Source: Streptomyces sp. 8L (lineage in GTDB: Bacteria; Actinomycetota; Actinomycetes; Streptomycetales; Streptomycetaceae). From it: a DNA stretch of 64,000 nt. Where the stretch lies: the NCBI RefSeq assembly GCF_020176795.1, contig NZ_JAIUKE010000008.1, positions 17,160 to 81,159 of the forward strand, in the 5' to 3' direction. Each line of letters begins with the position of its first letter. Within the stretch, counting starts at the first letter, position 1. Below the pieces are notes generated by a model. That model had not been told where the DNA came from and made no database searches. It saw only the letters and a program-made list of their open reading frames with translations. Both the position numbers and the translations under genes were made by a program. Shown piece after piece: positions 9,101-21,100 of this stretch.

Positions 9101-12100
9101 CGACGGCCGCCGCGGAGCCCGAGGCTCGTACGGCTCCGCCGCTCAGTGCGGAGCAGGAGGCGGTGGTGGCACGTCTCGGGCACACGGGTTCGCCGGGTGA
9201 GCGAGTGGAGGCGTGGCAGGCGTATCAGGGGGCTTCGGCGGATCTGGCGCGGGCGGAGGAGCAGGCCAACGCGGTCAGGGGCAGTGAGGACCAGCCGCAG
9301 TGGGCTGTGCGGCGGGCCGCGTTGGCGGGGGCAGAGGCGTACTTCGCCAAGCAGCGGGCGGAAAGCGGCCTCCACGCACTTGGTATGCGTCCGGAACAGG
9401 TCCGGGACGCCCTGGCCGCCGCTTCCGGCCAAGCGGGGGAGCAGGGTCTCGAGCCGGCGCCGACGACCGAGCCCGAGGGCCGGGAAGTGGCCGCGCAGAG
9501 CGCCGCCCCACAGCTCGCTGACCCGCAACTCGCCCCGCCGGCAGGGGCTGGAGCCGAGCAGACGGAAGCCCCGCCCGTACAGGCGCCGGCCTCTCGCGCC
9601 GAAGGGGCCGCGCAGAGCGCCGCCCCACAGCTCGCCCCGCCGGCGCCGCGAGCAGGGACTGGTGCTGGGGCGGGGGCCGAGCAGACGGAAGCCCCGCCCG
9701 TACAGGCGCCGGCCCCCAGCACCGAAGAGGCCGCTCAGTCCGTGGTGAGGCAGGCACCCGAGCGGGACGCCGAGGTGGCGGGGCCGACCGCCGAGACCGC
9801 GACCGTCGCGGGCCCCTCTGGTTCCGGCGCCCACGAGGAGCTCCGGCCGGGCACGGCGTACTCGTCGCCTGTGGCCGGGCCGCCGATGAACCACGCCGAG
9901 GCGTCCCAGCAGCCCACCGGACACCTCGCCGCCCAGGAGCACGAGCCGCATACGGACTTCCCGCCCGACACACTGCGGGAGTTCAGGGAAGGCGATTACG
10001 CGTCGGGCTGGCTGGTGCGCCCGTCCGACCATGAGCAGGCGGCTCTGGAGCGAGTGGCACCGCGGAACGCGGACGGCACGTATGAGCGGTTCCCCGATCC
10101 GAGGTCCCGTTTCACCTTCGCCCTGGCAGCACCGATCCGGACACGCAACCGCCTCGTTCCGCGGAACAGGTTTGCCACCGACATGGGGTCGGCGGATTGG
10201 GTCCAGCGTGTCAACGGACAGCCTCCCCGGCCCGGTGGGCGCCGTTCAGATGCCCGCCTGGCGAACTGTGTGGAGGTTTCCCGCAGTGTCATCGCGACCT
10301 GGCACGGTCGGCCCACGGTAGCCGCCGCTCTGCGGAGTCCGCATGACCAGGAGAGCAGGAGCAGTGGGAACTCCCGGACGGCGCAGTGGCTGAACGCCCG
10401 GTGGCGGACGCACAGCGCGGGCGCCGAACGGGCCTGGCAGTCCGTGACAGACCGCTTGAAGGCATCTGGTCACGGCTCTTCCGCTGTCGTCGCCTTCCTG
10501 CTGCTGAACGGAAATCCCCACCACGTCACCGCGGTCAACCACGAGGGTCGCGTCTCCTGGATCGACGGCCAGTTCGGGCGGGTCAGCGATCAGCCGCTCT
10601 ACGACGGCTCTCTTTTCATGTCGATCGAGCTGGACCCCGATCTCCGGCAGATCGACCCGCCACCGGACTTGAGGCAATTGGCCTTCCCGTCCGCGGAGCA
10701 GTCCGCCCAGGGCCCGCACACCGCACCGCCGATGACGGCGGGACGCCAGGTGCCGCCGGAACCGCTGGCGGCGCCCGCCGCGGCCCGGGGGCCCCAGGTC
10801 GGGTCTTCGCCGGAGGACACTGAGTTCGTCGGCCCCCGGCTCCGCATTCCCGAGGAGGCAGAACAGCCCGCCGGCGCCCGCACCGGGGCGGGCCGGCACT
10901 CCGCGCCCGGCACCGGCCGGCTTGCCGGCGACGGGCACGGCACACCGGACGCCTTCAGGACCGATCCCAGCGACGTCGCGGCACACGGCGATTCCCGGAC
11001 ACCCCGATCCGACACCGATCGGCTCCCGGGCGAGGACCTCTTCGCGCCTTCCGAGGCCCCCGCCGCGTCCGCGTTCTCCGGGGACCCCGTGGCTTCCGCC
11101 CCCGAGGCGTGCCGACCGGTCGGTGAAAGCGAGACCCGGACCGATCACTCAGGGACAGGACCGGCCGACGCCATCGAGCCCGCCGGCCCCGCCCCCGTCC
11201 ACGAGGAGCCCGAGCCGGAGGAGGTGCGTCAGGGGCCGCGCTGGGACCCGGAGCTGGTGCGGCGGGTGAACACGGTGTTGCGCGAGCTGGTGCCCGGCCA
11301 CGGTGAGGTGAGTGTCGAGGAAGTGGCCCGCCGGCACGACGAGTTGTCTCCTGGGAGGCAGAACCGGATCGTCCACGACAAGGGCGAGATCATCGCCCAT
11401 CTGGTCGCGGGCAAGGAGCCCCCGACGGGTACCGGCTGGGGGTACGGGAGGGAGAAGGAGTACCTCCATGTCATGCATATCGCCGGTGAGGACGTCTCCG
11501 AGGTCAGGGGGGTGGCATTGGCCTACGGACCTGATCCGGACTCGGCTCTCATCGTGGTCGAGGAAAAGGGCGTGTACCGGGGGCCGCATGGCGAGTTCTA
11601 CTGGCGGCGCGAGGACGCGTTGTCGGCGCTGGGCCATCCCTCCGATACCGAGGTCGACGACGAGGACATTCCGGGCTTCAAGGTCAAGGTGGCCGTTCCC
11701 GAGCCCATCTTCGGGGTGTCCCGGGTCCATGAGGGAGAGGAGGACCGTGCCGAGAGCGAAGAGCTGTACTCGCTCGAAAAAGATCTTGAGCGCGCTTTCG
11801 AGGGCATCACCGACGAGCCGGGAAGCGGACCGAGCCGACCCCTGGCGGACATCCTGCCGCCCGGATGGCGCCTGACGGAGCTGGGCGGGGCCACGACGAT
11901 CGGCCCGCGGCCGATCGGAGCACCGTCCGGCTCCCACGACCAGCACAACATCGGCGTGCCGTTGGCCGTCACACACCCCTTCCTGAAGTACATCCACGAA
12001 CACACCTGGCGTGACGAGCGGGTCGGTTTCCACACCCGTGCGCACCTCGGTGACGCCTTGGCGTTCGCCGACGAGGGCGCGGCCCGCTTCATCGCCCGCA

Positions 12101-15100
12101 CCGTCCTCGGGTACGTCAACGCGGAAGTCGTGGCGGATGCCCGCCGCCTTGTCGGCACTCCGGACCCCGCCGTACAGCAACTCCGGGGCCACTACGCGCT
12201 CATGTATCTGCTGGCTGCCATGGCCGTCAACACGCAAGTAGGCGATGATTCGGACAAGCGGTACATCGCTGTACTGCCCAGGCATGATCCGTCGGAGTTG
12301 TTCGGCGCCCTGCCCCAACGAGCACAGGCGTTTACGGCTCTCGACGCCGACAATTTCCTCGCCGAGTTCGACGCGCGGATACGCGGCAGGATTCCGGACT
12401 TGCTGGAACGGTACGAGGCGGTTCAGGGTCGGCAGCCGAGTCCGGGTGCCGAGGCATTCCCTCTGGGGTTCGAGCTGTTCAATACGGAGTTCAGCGTCGA
12501 GGACCTGCTGCGCACAGGCCTGGGGACCGGTGGCCGCGAGGTCACCATGGAAGACATCACCACCAGCAACACCGTGCCTGGCCTCGATGACACCAATGGG
12601 ACCGTCGAACTGGTCGTTCAGGAAGTCCGCTACTACAAGCAGGAGTTCGTGACCGCCGCCGTCTCCTACCAGCACCAGAAGGAGATCACCCAGGTCGCGA
12701 GGGACCTCTTCCCGGCAGCTGGTCGCCTCCTGCGTCCGGCCCCCGAGGACATCGAGAGAGTCGGACAGGATTACGGCTCGCTGCGGCGCAGTCACCCAGG
12801 ACGCCCGTCCAGGGTCCCGGGCGGTACGGCCGATCGCGCTGCCCGGCGCGGCGGGGAACCGATGGGGCCGGACAGTGTGCAGCAGGTGGTGGCCGCACAG
12901 AAGGCGAAGGGCATCGCCGGGCCGGTGGACGCGGTGCCCGCCGTGCCGCGGTGGCGGACGGGGGCGCCGGGCGGTGTTCCGCGGGCCGTGCTGAGCGGTG
13001 TGGAGGAGTTGGGCGGTGCGCGCTGGTGGGCGGCGCGGAACGCGGCGGTGCCGGTACGGGTGGAGCACCAGTGGACGAATCCCTTCGCCCTGAGCCGGGA
13101 CGCGTCGGGCGGGCTGTCGCCGACGACGGTGCACGCGGCGTTCGACAGGCGGCAGTTCTCGGTGGACGGTGAGGCGTTCACGGACCTTGAGGTGCGTACG
13201 GCGTTCTCCAACGCCGAAGCGTTCCCGCCCGCGGATGTCACCCGTTTGTGGCAGCGGATGGGCGAGGGGATCGAGGAGAGGTTCAACGCGCCCGGTCATC
13301 AGCTGCCGAGCGGGGAACAGCGGCCGGACGGCTCCCGGTTGCACGTGACCCCGGTCCGGGTGGCATATACGGAGGACACGGACGCGCACTGGGTGCCGGG
13401 GGTGTTCGAACCCGACCCGCAGAGTGGGCCCGCGTCGCACGACTGGCTGCCGCTCCACCTCGTCGGACGCAACGCCGAGGACGAGGCCGTGGACCTGGTT
13501 CCCGGCCTCGGCGCGCACGAGTTCGGGCACCAGCTCGGCATGCCGGACGAGTCCCGGCGGCAGGGGGACGCGGACGACGGGCCGCTGCTGCATGTCGACG
13601 GCAGCCTCATGGGCGACTTCACCCGGCCCGTCGATCCGGCGGACTTGGCCGCGGAGAAGGAGGAGGCCAAGGGGGGCGGCGGGCAACAGCTGGCCGGCGG
13701 AGGTCTGTCCCAGGGCGGCCTGAGGGATCGACACCTGCTCCGTCTGGCGTCGATCATCGACGCGTTCCCGGACTCGGCCGCCTCCGCCTCCGTCACCTCC
13801 ACCGTCCGGCGGCCGCGGGTCGGCGGCGACCCCATGGCGCCCGACTCGGCCCAGTGGCAGCCGAGCGCGGTGCGGCAGGCCGCGCCTCGGTCCGTCCAGG
13901 CCGCTTCGGAGCCGAAGGCCAGGGCGCTCTTCCCCGACCTGTACTTCGGGGACGAGCAGAACCGGGCGGAATGGCTCAGGGCCGCGACGCGGTACGAGCG
14001 GGCCGTCGGCCGGGCGATGGCATCCAACCCCGAGTCGCTGGAGGCGGCGCAGGCCGTCCTGCGACGGCTCATGGACCGCGTCCCCCACATGGCCGGGGGC
14101 GGCTCCTGGGAACGGCTCTTCTTCTCCCCGCTGGATCAGCGAGAGCCTGATGACCTGGTTACCCATTTGGCGATCTTGCTCGGGGCGGGGGAGGGCGACC
14201 CCAGCCTGTCCGCGGTGATGGACGCGGTGCGTGAGGGCGCGGAAGTCTATGCTGCGCTGGGTAATCTGCCGGAAGCGGCTTCCGTTGATGCGGCGCTGAC
14301 CGGGCGACTGGTGGAGCTGGGGTACCCGATCACTGCCGAGCGCGCGGATGAGAAGACGGCGCTGATCGGCCAAGTCGAGACGCTGATGCGAGTCCATCAG
14401 GACCTCGGTGTCGGGGAGTCACCGGAGGCGGTTGGCTACCTGGACAGCTTCAGCCTTCTGTCCTTCCGAAACGCCGTACTGGCGTGGATTCTGCAGAAGG
14501 ACGACACGCCGGCGCTGGGGCAACTGCTGGGGGCTGCGCAGCGGGGCGGAGCGGTGGACACCGACGACGCGGCGCCGCCGCGATGGATGGAGCCGGATCT
14601 CCGCGCGGTCAACGGGGTGGAGGCCGACGCGTCGCAGCTTTATGGCCTGGTGCCCCTTCTGCTTGACCCCGTGCGTCAGGCAGAGAGCTCGGGGGGAGCT
14701 GTCCCGGATGCTCTGACACAGACGCCTCACGAGATCAGGTACGCGGCTCGGTGGACCGCGAATCTGCTCGATCCGGAAAACACCGGTGGGTCGGACGCCC
14801 AGGCTCTGAGGACGGGCTTCGCGCAGCGCGGTGTGGGCTTCGTAATCAACGACGAGTCTCATGAGGACTGGCTGCGACTCCGATTGGCCTTTGCCCGATG
14901 GATGCGGCAGCACCGCAGGGGCTTCCAGGTTCCGTCGGACGCCCACCTGACTGCCCTGTACCTGCTGGGTCGTGAGGACGCGGCGCTGATGGCGAGCGTC
15001 ACACCCGCCGCGGGTGCGAAGAACCGGGTGAGGCAAGTGATCTTGGACCAGTTGTCAGGACGGGGTCGGGGGAGTGCCTCCAAGTCGTTCTCACTCGTCC

Positions 15101-18100
15101 TGCTGCGTGAGCCGGCCGTGCGCGAGCTGATCAGGGACCCGGGACTGCGCACAGACGAGCGCCTGTCCGATGTGGCCGACAAGCTGGCCACGGACGACCT
15201 GGTGACGGAACTGACCCAGCACGTGGAGATGGCGCAGCAGGCGCTGTTGTTGAACCTGCCCGAGGTCGAAGAGCCGGTACTGTGGGGGGAAACGGCGCCT
15301 GGGCCTCTCGACTCGCATCCCGCTACCGTGGGAGTCGGCAGAACGCTCAGCCGGCCGGCGCTGTTCCAGGCGGTCTCCGGCGGCGCTACGGCGGTCGCTG
15401 ACGCGTTCCGGGCAGCCGACCGCTACGGCGGGCACCCAGTGGTCTACCGTCTGGACAAGCCGGTGGATGCCCGCAACATCGAGCCGTTCGGCAGACTCCC
15501 CCGCGGTCAGGTGGTGTTTCCACGCGCCACGACGTTCCATGAAGGAGCTCCCCAACTCCTTCGGGACGTGGCATCGGGCCGCGTGTACGTCCTCGTTCCC
15601 GTCACACAGGTCGAACAGGACACGGGGCCGGCGTGGAACCAGCCGGTCATCACCCGGCGGGTCAGCAGCGCGGGTGTCGAGTTCGGCCTCGCCTCCCACA
15701 GCGGTCCGGACTGGCAGGGTCGTAAGGCGTTCTACCAAGCGCTGCCCCACGTCACCCGCTACGTCCGCACACCGAAGGACGGGAAGCGTGAGCAGGAATT
15801 GCCCACTCCTCCCGTCAGAGTGGGGGCCGACGCCAACGGCAGGCCACGGACCGTTGTATGGATGTCCCATGGCGCACCGAAACGGGTGGAGACGTACACC
15901 CCGTACGGGGTTGCGTTCGAAAGCGGTACCGGTGTGGGGCGCCGTGGTGACCAGGCAGCCCGGAGGCTCGGTCTCGACCCGTCCACCACGAGCCAGCTGC
16001 TGGTGGTCTGCCACGCAGCCCACGGTGGTGCCGGCGCCCGGTCCGCTGCCCAGAAGGCGGCCGACCGGCGCGCGGGAGGTTCTGTCGTTGCAGCCAACGT
16101 CCTAGTTGTCATGAGGACGCACAAAGCCTCGCGGCAACGGTCCTTGGAATTGGCCGGCGAGAAGGGTGGCCCGGACCCCGACTGGTACAGACTCACGGGC
16201 GAGGCGGCCGCCACAGTCACCCAGGAACGGGCCCAGCTGCCCTTCGCGGGCCAGGAGTCGGGGCGCCACCTGTGGTACGCGACCCCCCGCTGGGAAACCG
16301 TCGCCCTGAGTCACGAGCAGAGCATCGGGGCGGCCCTCGGCGACGATGACGAACGGATCGACTTCGCGGTCCGGTTGGCCGACGCGCTGATCGACAGCGG
16401 TTATCCGGTGGACGTTCCGGACATCACCACGCTCGCGAACGTGATGGCCGCGATCGAGACCACGGTCCATGCCGTCGACGGGGAACGGAGGGTCCGTCTG
16501 GCCGAGGACGACGACAAGCGGGAGGACTATCTGACCGTGCGCGGCATGCTCGTCCGCGCGGGATCGTACAGCAGTGTGAAACCGTTGTTCGACGCGCAGC
16601 GGGCGGCGGTGTTCGACAAGCAGGATGCCAACACGGCCCGGGACGACCACCGGCCGCTGCTGGCGGCGATCATCGGCTGGCGGCTGTCCACCGGCACCGG
16701 CACCCTCACCGAGATCCTCAACGACTACGCCGTGAACGTCGCCCAGGACGACGACCGGGGCATCGACGTCGACGGCCTGCGCGACGCCCTGCTGGGCGAC
16801 GCCGTGGACGTCTACGACTGGGTGCGTACGGCGTTCTCACCGTTCACGGGAGATCACGAGGCGCTCACCGGTATCTACGACGAGGCATGGCTGCCGCCGC
16901 ACCACCAGATGTACTCGCCGGGATTCACCGCGGAGACGACCGACGGTATCGAGGTGCCGGAGGGGCTGGTCACGGCCGTACGGGCCCTGGCACCGGCCGT
17001 GAATCTGCCGCCGGTCCCCGAGGAGGAGGCGGAGGAGGTGGGGGCGTTGAGCTGGGCGCCGCGGCACGCGGCGCTGCGGGCGTGGGCGCAGACGCACTCG
17101 GGTACGCCGCTGGACCGCCTGCTGCCCGCCCATCTGACCGCTCTGTACCTGGCGACCCACGAGCTGGATTACCGCCTGTTGCGCACCCTCGGCGCGGACC
17201 TTGCAGGCCACGGGACAGCCGCTGCGAGCGACGCCGATCTCGGCAAGAAACTGTCCGCAGTGGTCGCGGGCCTGGTGGACACCGGCTCGCAGGACTTCCC
17301 GCTCCTCCTGACGGACAAGCCGGCCTTCCACGAACTCACCCTTCACCCCGCGCTGCGGGAGCCGGCGCACCCCCAGCACCAGGATGTCCGGCAACGCCTG
17401 ATCCGCATGACCGAGACGATGGCCCGCGACGTGCGCTCGCAGGCCGGGGTTCATCGGGGCATGCTCGCCGAGGCACTGGCCAAGCTGCCGGCGCTGCCCG
17501 AGGGGCAGTCGGTGTATGTCGGCTTCTACTGGGACTCGCCCACGAATGGCCAACCTCCCCTCAGGCCCCACCTGATGACGATCCCGGCGTTCCAGATGGC
17601 GGTGCGCAGTCTTCCGGACGCGCTGAGCGGACTGGCCGCCTCCTACCCCGGCCGTCATCGTGTCGTGGTCCGCGTCCACGGGTCCGGCGCCCGCGACGTC
17701 GCGTTCGCCGCCGGCCGTCCGGAGCAGGGCCAGGCACTCTTCCCGTCGGACACCGAGGTCGCGGTCACGACCTACGGCCTGATGCGGGACGTGGGCACCG
17801 GCGAGCCCTACGAGTACCTGGAGGCACGGCCGTCCCGGCAGGGTGTCCTTCCCCGGGAGGAGGCCCTGCGGCTGGAGGTGAGTTCGGAGCTGGCGAAGCT
17901 GGGACGGTCCGACCTGTCCCTGCCGGCGCTGGAGGAGCTGCGGCGGGTCGACCACGCCCGGCCGGAGGGCCTGCGGAACGCACGCGAGATCGCCGACCGG
18001 CTCGTCCGGAACGACCACGCGCGCCGCGCGGCCGTCGCCGCCCAGGAGCCGACCCCCGGACGGGGCCTGCGCGGCGGGACATACCAGGCGGGCGAGCCGT

Positions 18101-21100
18101 CGCGGGCGGCACGCACCGAGAGCGAGGAAGGCGCCGACGTGACGGCGTCGGTGTTCCCCGACCGGGAGGAGGTCCGTGTTCCCGAGCCGGTCGCCGGAGC
18201 CGAGTTGAGCGATGCGGACGCCGAGATCCTGCTGGCCGACGTCAACGCGGAGCTGGCCAGGAACCATCTGCCCACGGGCGCGTTCAGCGCCGGGGAACTC
18301 AAGGAGGGCTACCCGTACCTCCGTGCCCGGCAGGGGCTTAAGAACGCGACGTTCAGGATGCTGGCCCAGCAGATCGTGCTGGACCACATCGCGGACCAGA
18401 TCGGGGAGAACGTCGCGCGCCGCGCGTCCGCCCGCTCGGACGTCTCGCCGGCGAGTGCGCTTCACACCGGCGCCTCCTCTCCCACGCCGAAGGCCAAGGC
18501 GCTGTTTCCGTCGCTGTACTTCGGGGATCGTGAGAACCGGACCAAGTGGCTGGAGACCGCGAGGGGGTACGAACAGGCGCTCGGCCGGGTGCTGGAGGCC
18601 GATCCCATGTGGCTGCGGGCCGCACGGGCCACACTGGCACGGCTCGCCGAGAAGGTCGAGGAACATGTCGGGAAGGGCAACCACGCACCGTTCTTCTTTC
18701 CCCGGCCCGGCCAGGGCAGTCGGCCGGCGCATCCGCAGGCGGCGCTTGACGCGCTGCTTGATCCCGGAGCGCAGCCGGCTCCCGCTCTGTCGTCGGTGAT
18801 GGAGGCGGTGGCGCGGGGGGCGACGCTCTACGCCGGTTGGCAGGGCCTGCTGCAGCCGAGGGATGAGGACCCTGCGCTGACCGAGCGGCTGGTGGAGCTG
18901 GGGTATCCGATCGCCCCCGAGGACCAGGACGCCAAGGCGGCAATAACTGGCCTGGTCGAGACCCTGCTGCTGGTGCATCAGGAGATCGGTGTCCGCGTCG
19001 CTCCCAGCAGGTACACAGTGCCCTTCGACGGCAACGCACTGAATTTCCGGAACGCAGTGCTGGCGTGGGTGCTGGCGGACGACGACGCGCCCGCGTTGGG
19101 GCAGTTGCTCGGCGCGGCGCAGCGGGCGGGCGTGGTGGACGTCGATCACGCGGTTCCGCCTCGCTGGATGGAGCCGGATCTGCGTACGGCCGACTCGGTG
19201 GAGGCCGACGCGTCTCAGCTGTACGGCCTGGTGCCGTTCCTGTTCGATCCTCAACACCAGATGTGGCAGGGGCCACTGGCAGGTGACAAGGCGCTCGCAT
19301 ACGCGTTGTCGCGGTTCCCGCACGAGGTGCGTTACGAGGAGTGGGCGCGGGACCTGCTGTCCCCGGGCGGAGACCGGGGAGCCGGCATCGAGGGTCTCGC
19401 GGAGGACCTCATGGGCGCGGGCGACTTCGTGCCCCTCTCCGGCCGGAGCGACGCCTCCTGGCGCCGTCGGGAGGCATTCGCGCGGTGGAGGCGTGAGAAC
19501 CGCCGCCACACCAACACCGTGAAGCCCGGATACCTGATCGCGATGTTCCTGCTCGGGGGGGCCGATGCCGCCCTGATGGCCCCGGCCGTCGTCGCGGGCG
19601 GCCGGGACGCATTGCGCGACCTGATCCAGTCCCTGCTGGAGAGACTGCGACCGGCACGTGAACACGGAGTGATGCCTGCCACTCTGCCCCTCCTCCTGCT
19701 TCGCGCGCCAGAAGTAAGGAAGTTGGTGCACCAGTCCTGGAAATGGACGCAGGAAAGTGCACGGGCCGTGGCCGACACTGTTGCCACAGACGCTTTGCTG
19801 GCAGAGATCGCCCAGCATGCGGAGATGGCGCGGCGGGCGGTGATCGCGGGCCTGCCCGAGTACGAGGCACCGGTGCTGTGGGGGGTCGCGGAATCGGGGG
19901 ATGCGCCCCGCACCGGTGGGAATGTGCAGTTGCCTACGCTGTTCCAGGCAACCACCAAGTCCGGCTCCGCGGTGCGCGACGCCTTCCGGAATGTCGAACG
20001 GTCCGGCGGGCGTCCCGTCGTCTACCAGGTGGAGAGGCCGGTTGGCGCCTACGCGTTCGCGGCGTTCGCCCGTAACCCGCACGACCAGGTGGTCTTCCCC
20101 GACGCGTCGCGCTACATCGAGATCTCACGCGAGGTCGTTTACGACGCGGCGGTCGGCCGCCCGTACCAGCTGGTCACCCTGGAGCCAGCCGAGCCCGAGG
20201 AGGCCCTGGTCTGGCGGCGGCAGACACCCACCAGGGAGATCCGCACAGCAAGGGGCGTCCTCTACGGCGAGGCCGCCATCAGCGGCGACGTCTGGCTCCA
20301 GTATCAGGACTTCTACCGGACCATGCCCGAGACGCCGGAGTATGTCGTCAGAAGGATGGACCCCTCGGCCCCTGCCGGCGTCCTGCCGACTCCCGTCGCC
20401 ACCGGCTTCGACACCGCCGGAGCCCCCCGCTTCGTCGTCTGGACCTCCCACGGCAACGTCGGCACTTACGCGACTTCGACTCGTGAGGGCATCAAGGTCA
20501 CCAGCGGCCTGTCGGCTGCCCGCAGTGGCGACCGGTTGATTCAGCGGCTCGGCCTCGACCGCGCCACGCCCCGGATGATGATGGTGTGTTGGGCCGCGAA
20601 CGACGCCCCGGGCGTCACCTCTGTCGGCGAGCAGGTTGCGACTCTGCAGCGTACGGAGAGCAGCGTCATCGCCGGCACCCTCCCGGTCGGCAAGGTCATG
20701 CTCGGATCGCCGTGGAGGGACGCGGTCGCGCTGTACGAGCAGGACTCCGGGCCTGCCCCGGAGTGGAAGACGTTCACCTGGGAGCCGTCGCGAGCGGCTC
20801 AGGAGCGCACGGGCACGCCGGGACGCCTGGCCGACCAGGAAGCGGCCAGCCGCCAGTGGTACGCGGCGCCCGGGTGGAAGCAGGCGGCCCTCAGACACGA
20901 GGCGGCGATCGGATCCGCTCTCAGCCGCCGCTCCGAACTGCTTGACTTCGCCCACCGGTTCGCCCAGCAGCTCGCGGGCTCAGGTGCGTACAACGTCGTC
21001 CTGCCTGCCGTCAGCAGGTCGGTGGCCGACGTGATGAACGGGATATACCGGGCGGTCATCCGTGTTCGAGGGACCCGGCAGCATTCCATCGCATACGCCG

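Noticed and set aside
7015..10032. 1,005-codon minus-strand frame
   Set aside because: Same reason: antisense shadow of a region where the plus strand encodes a clear coiled-coil and papain-like domain.
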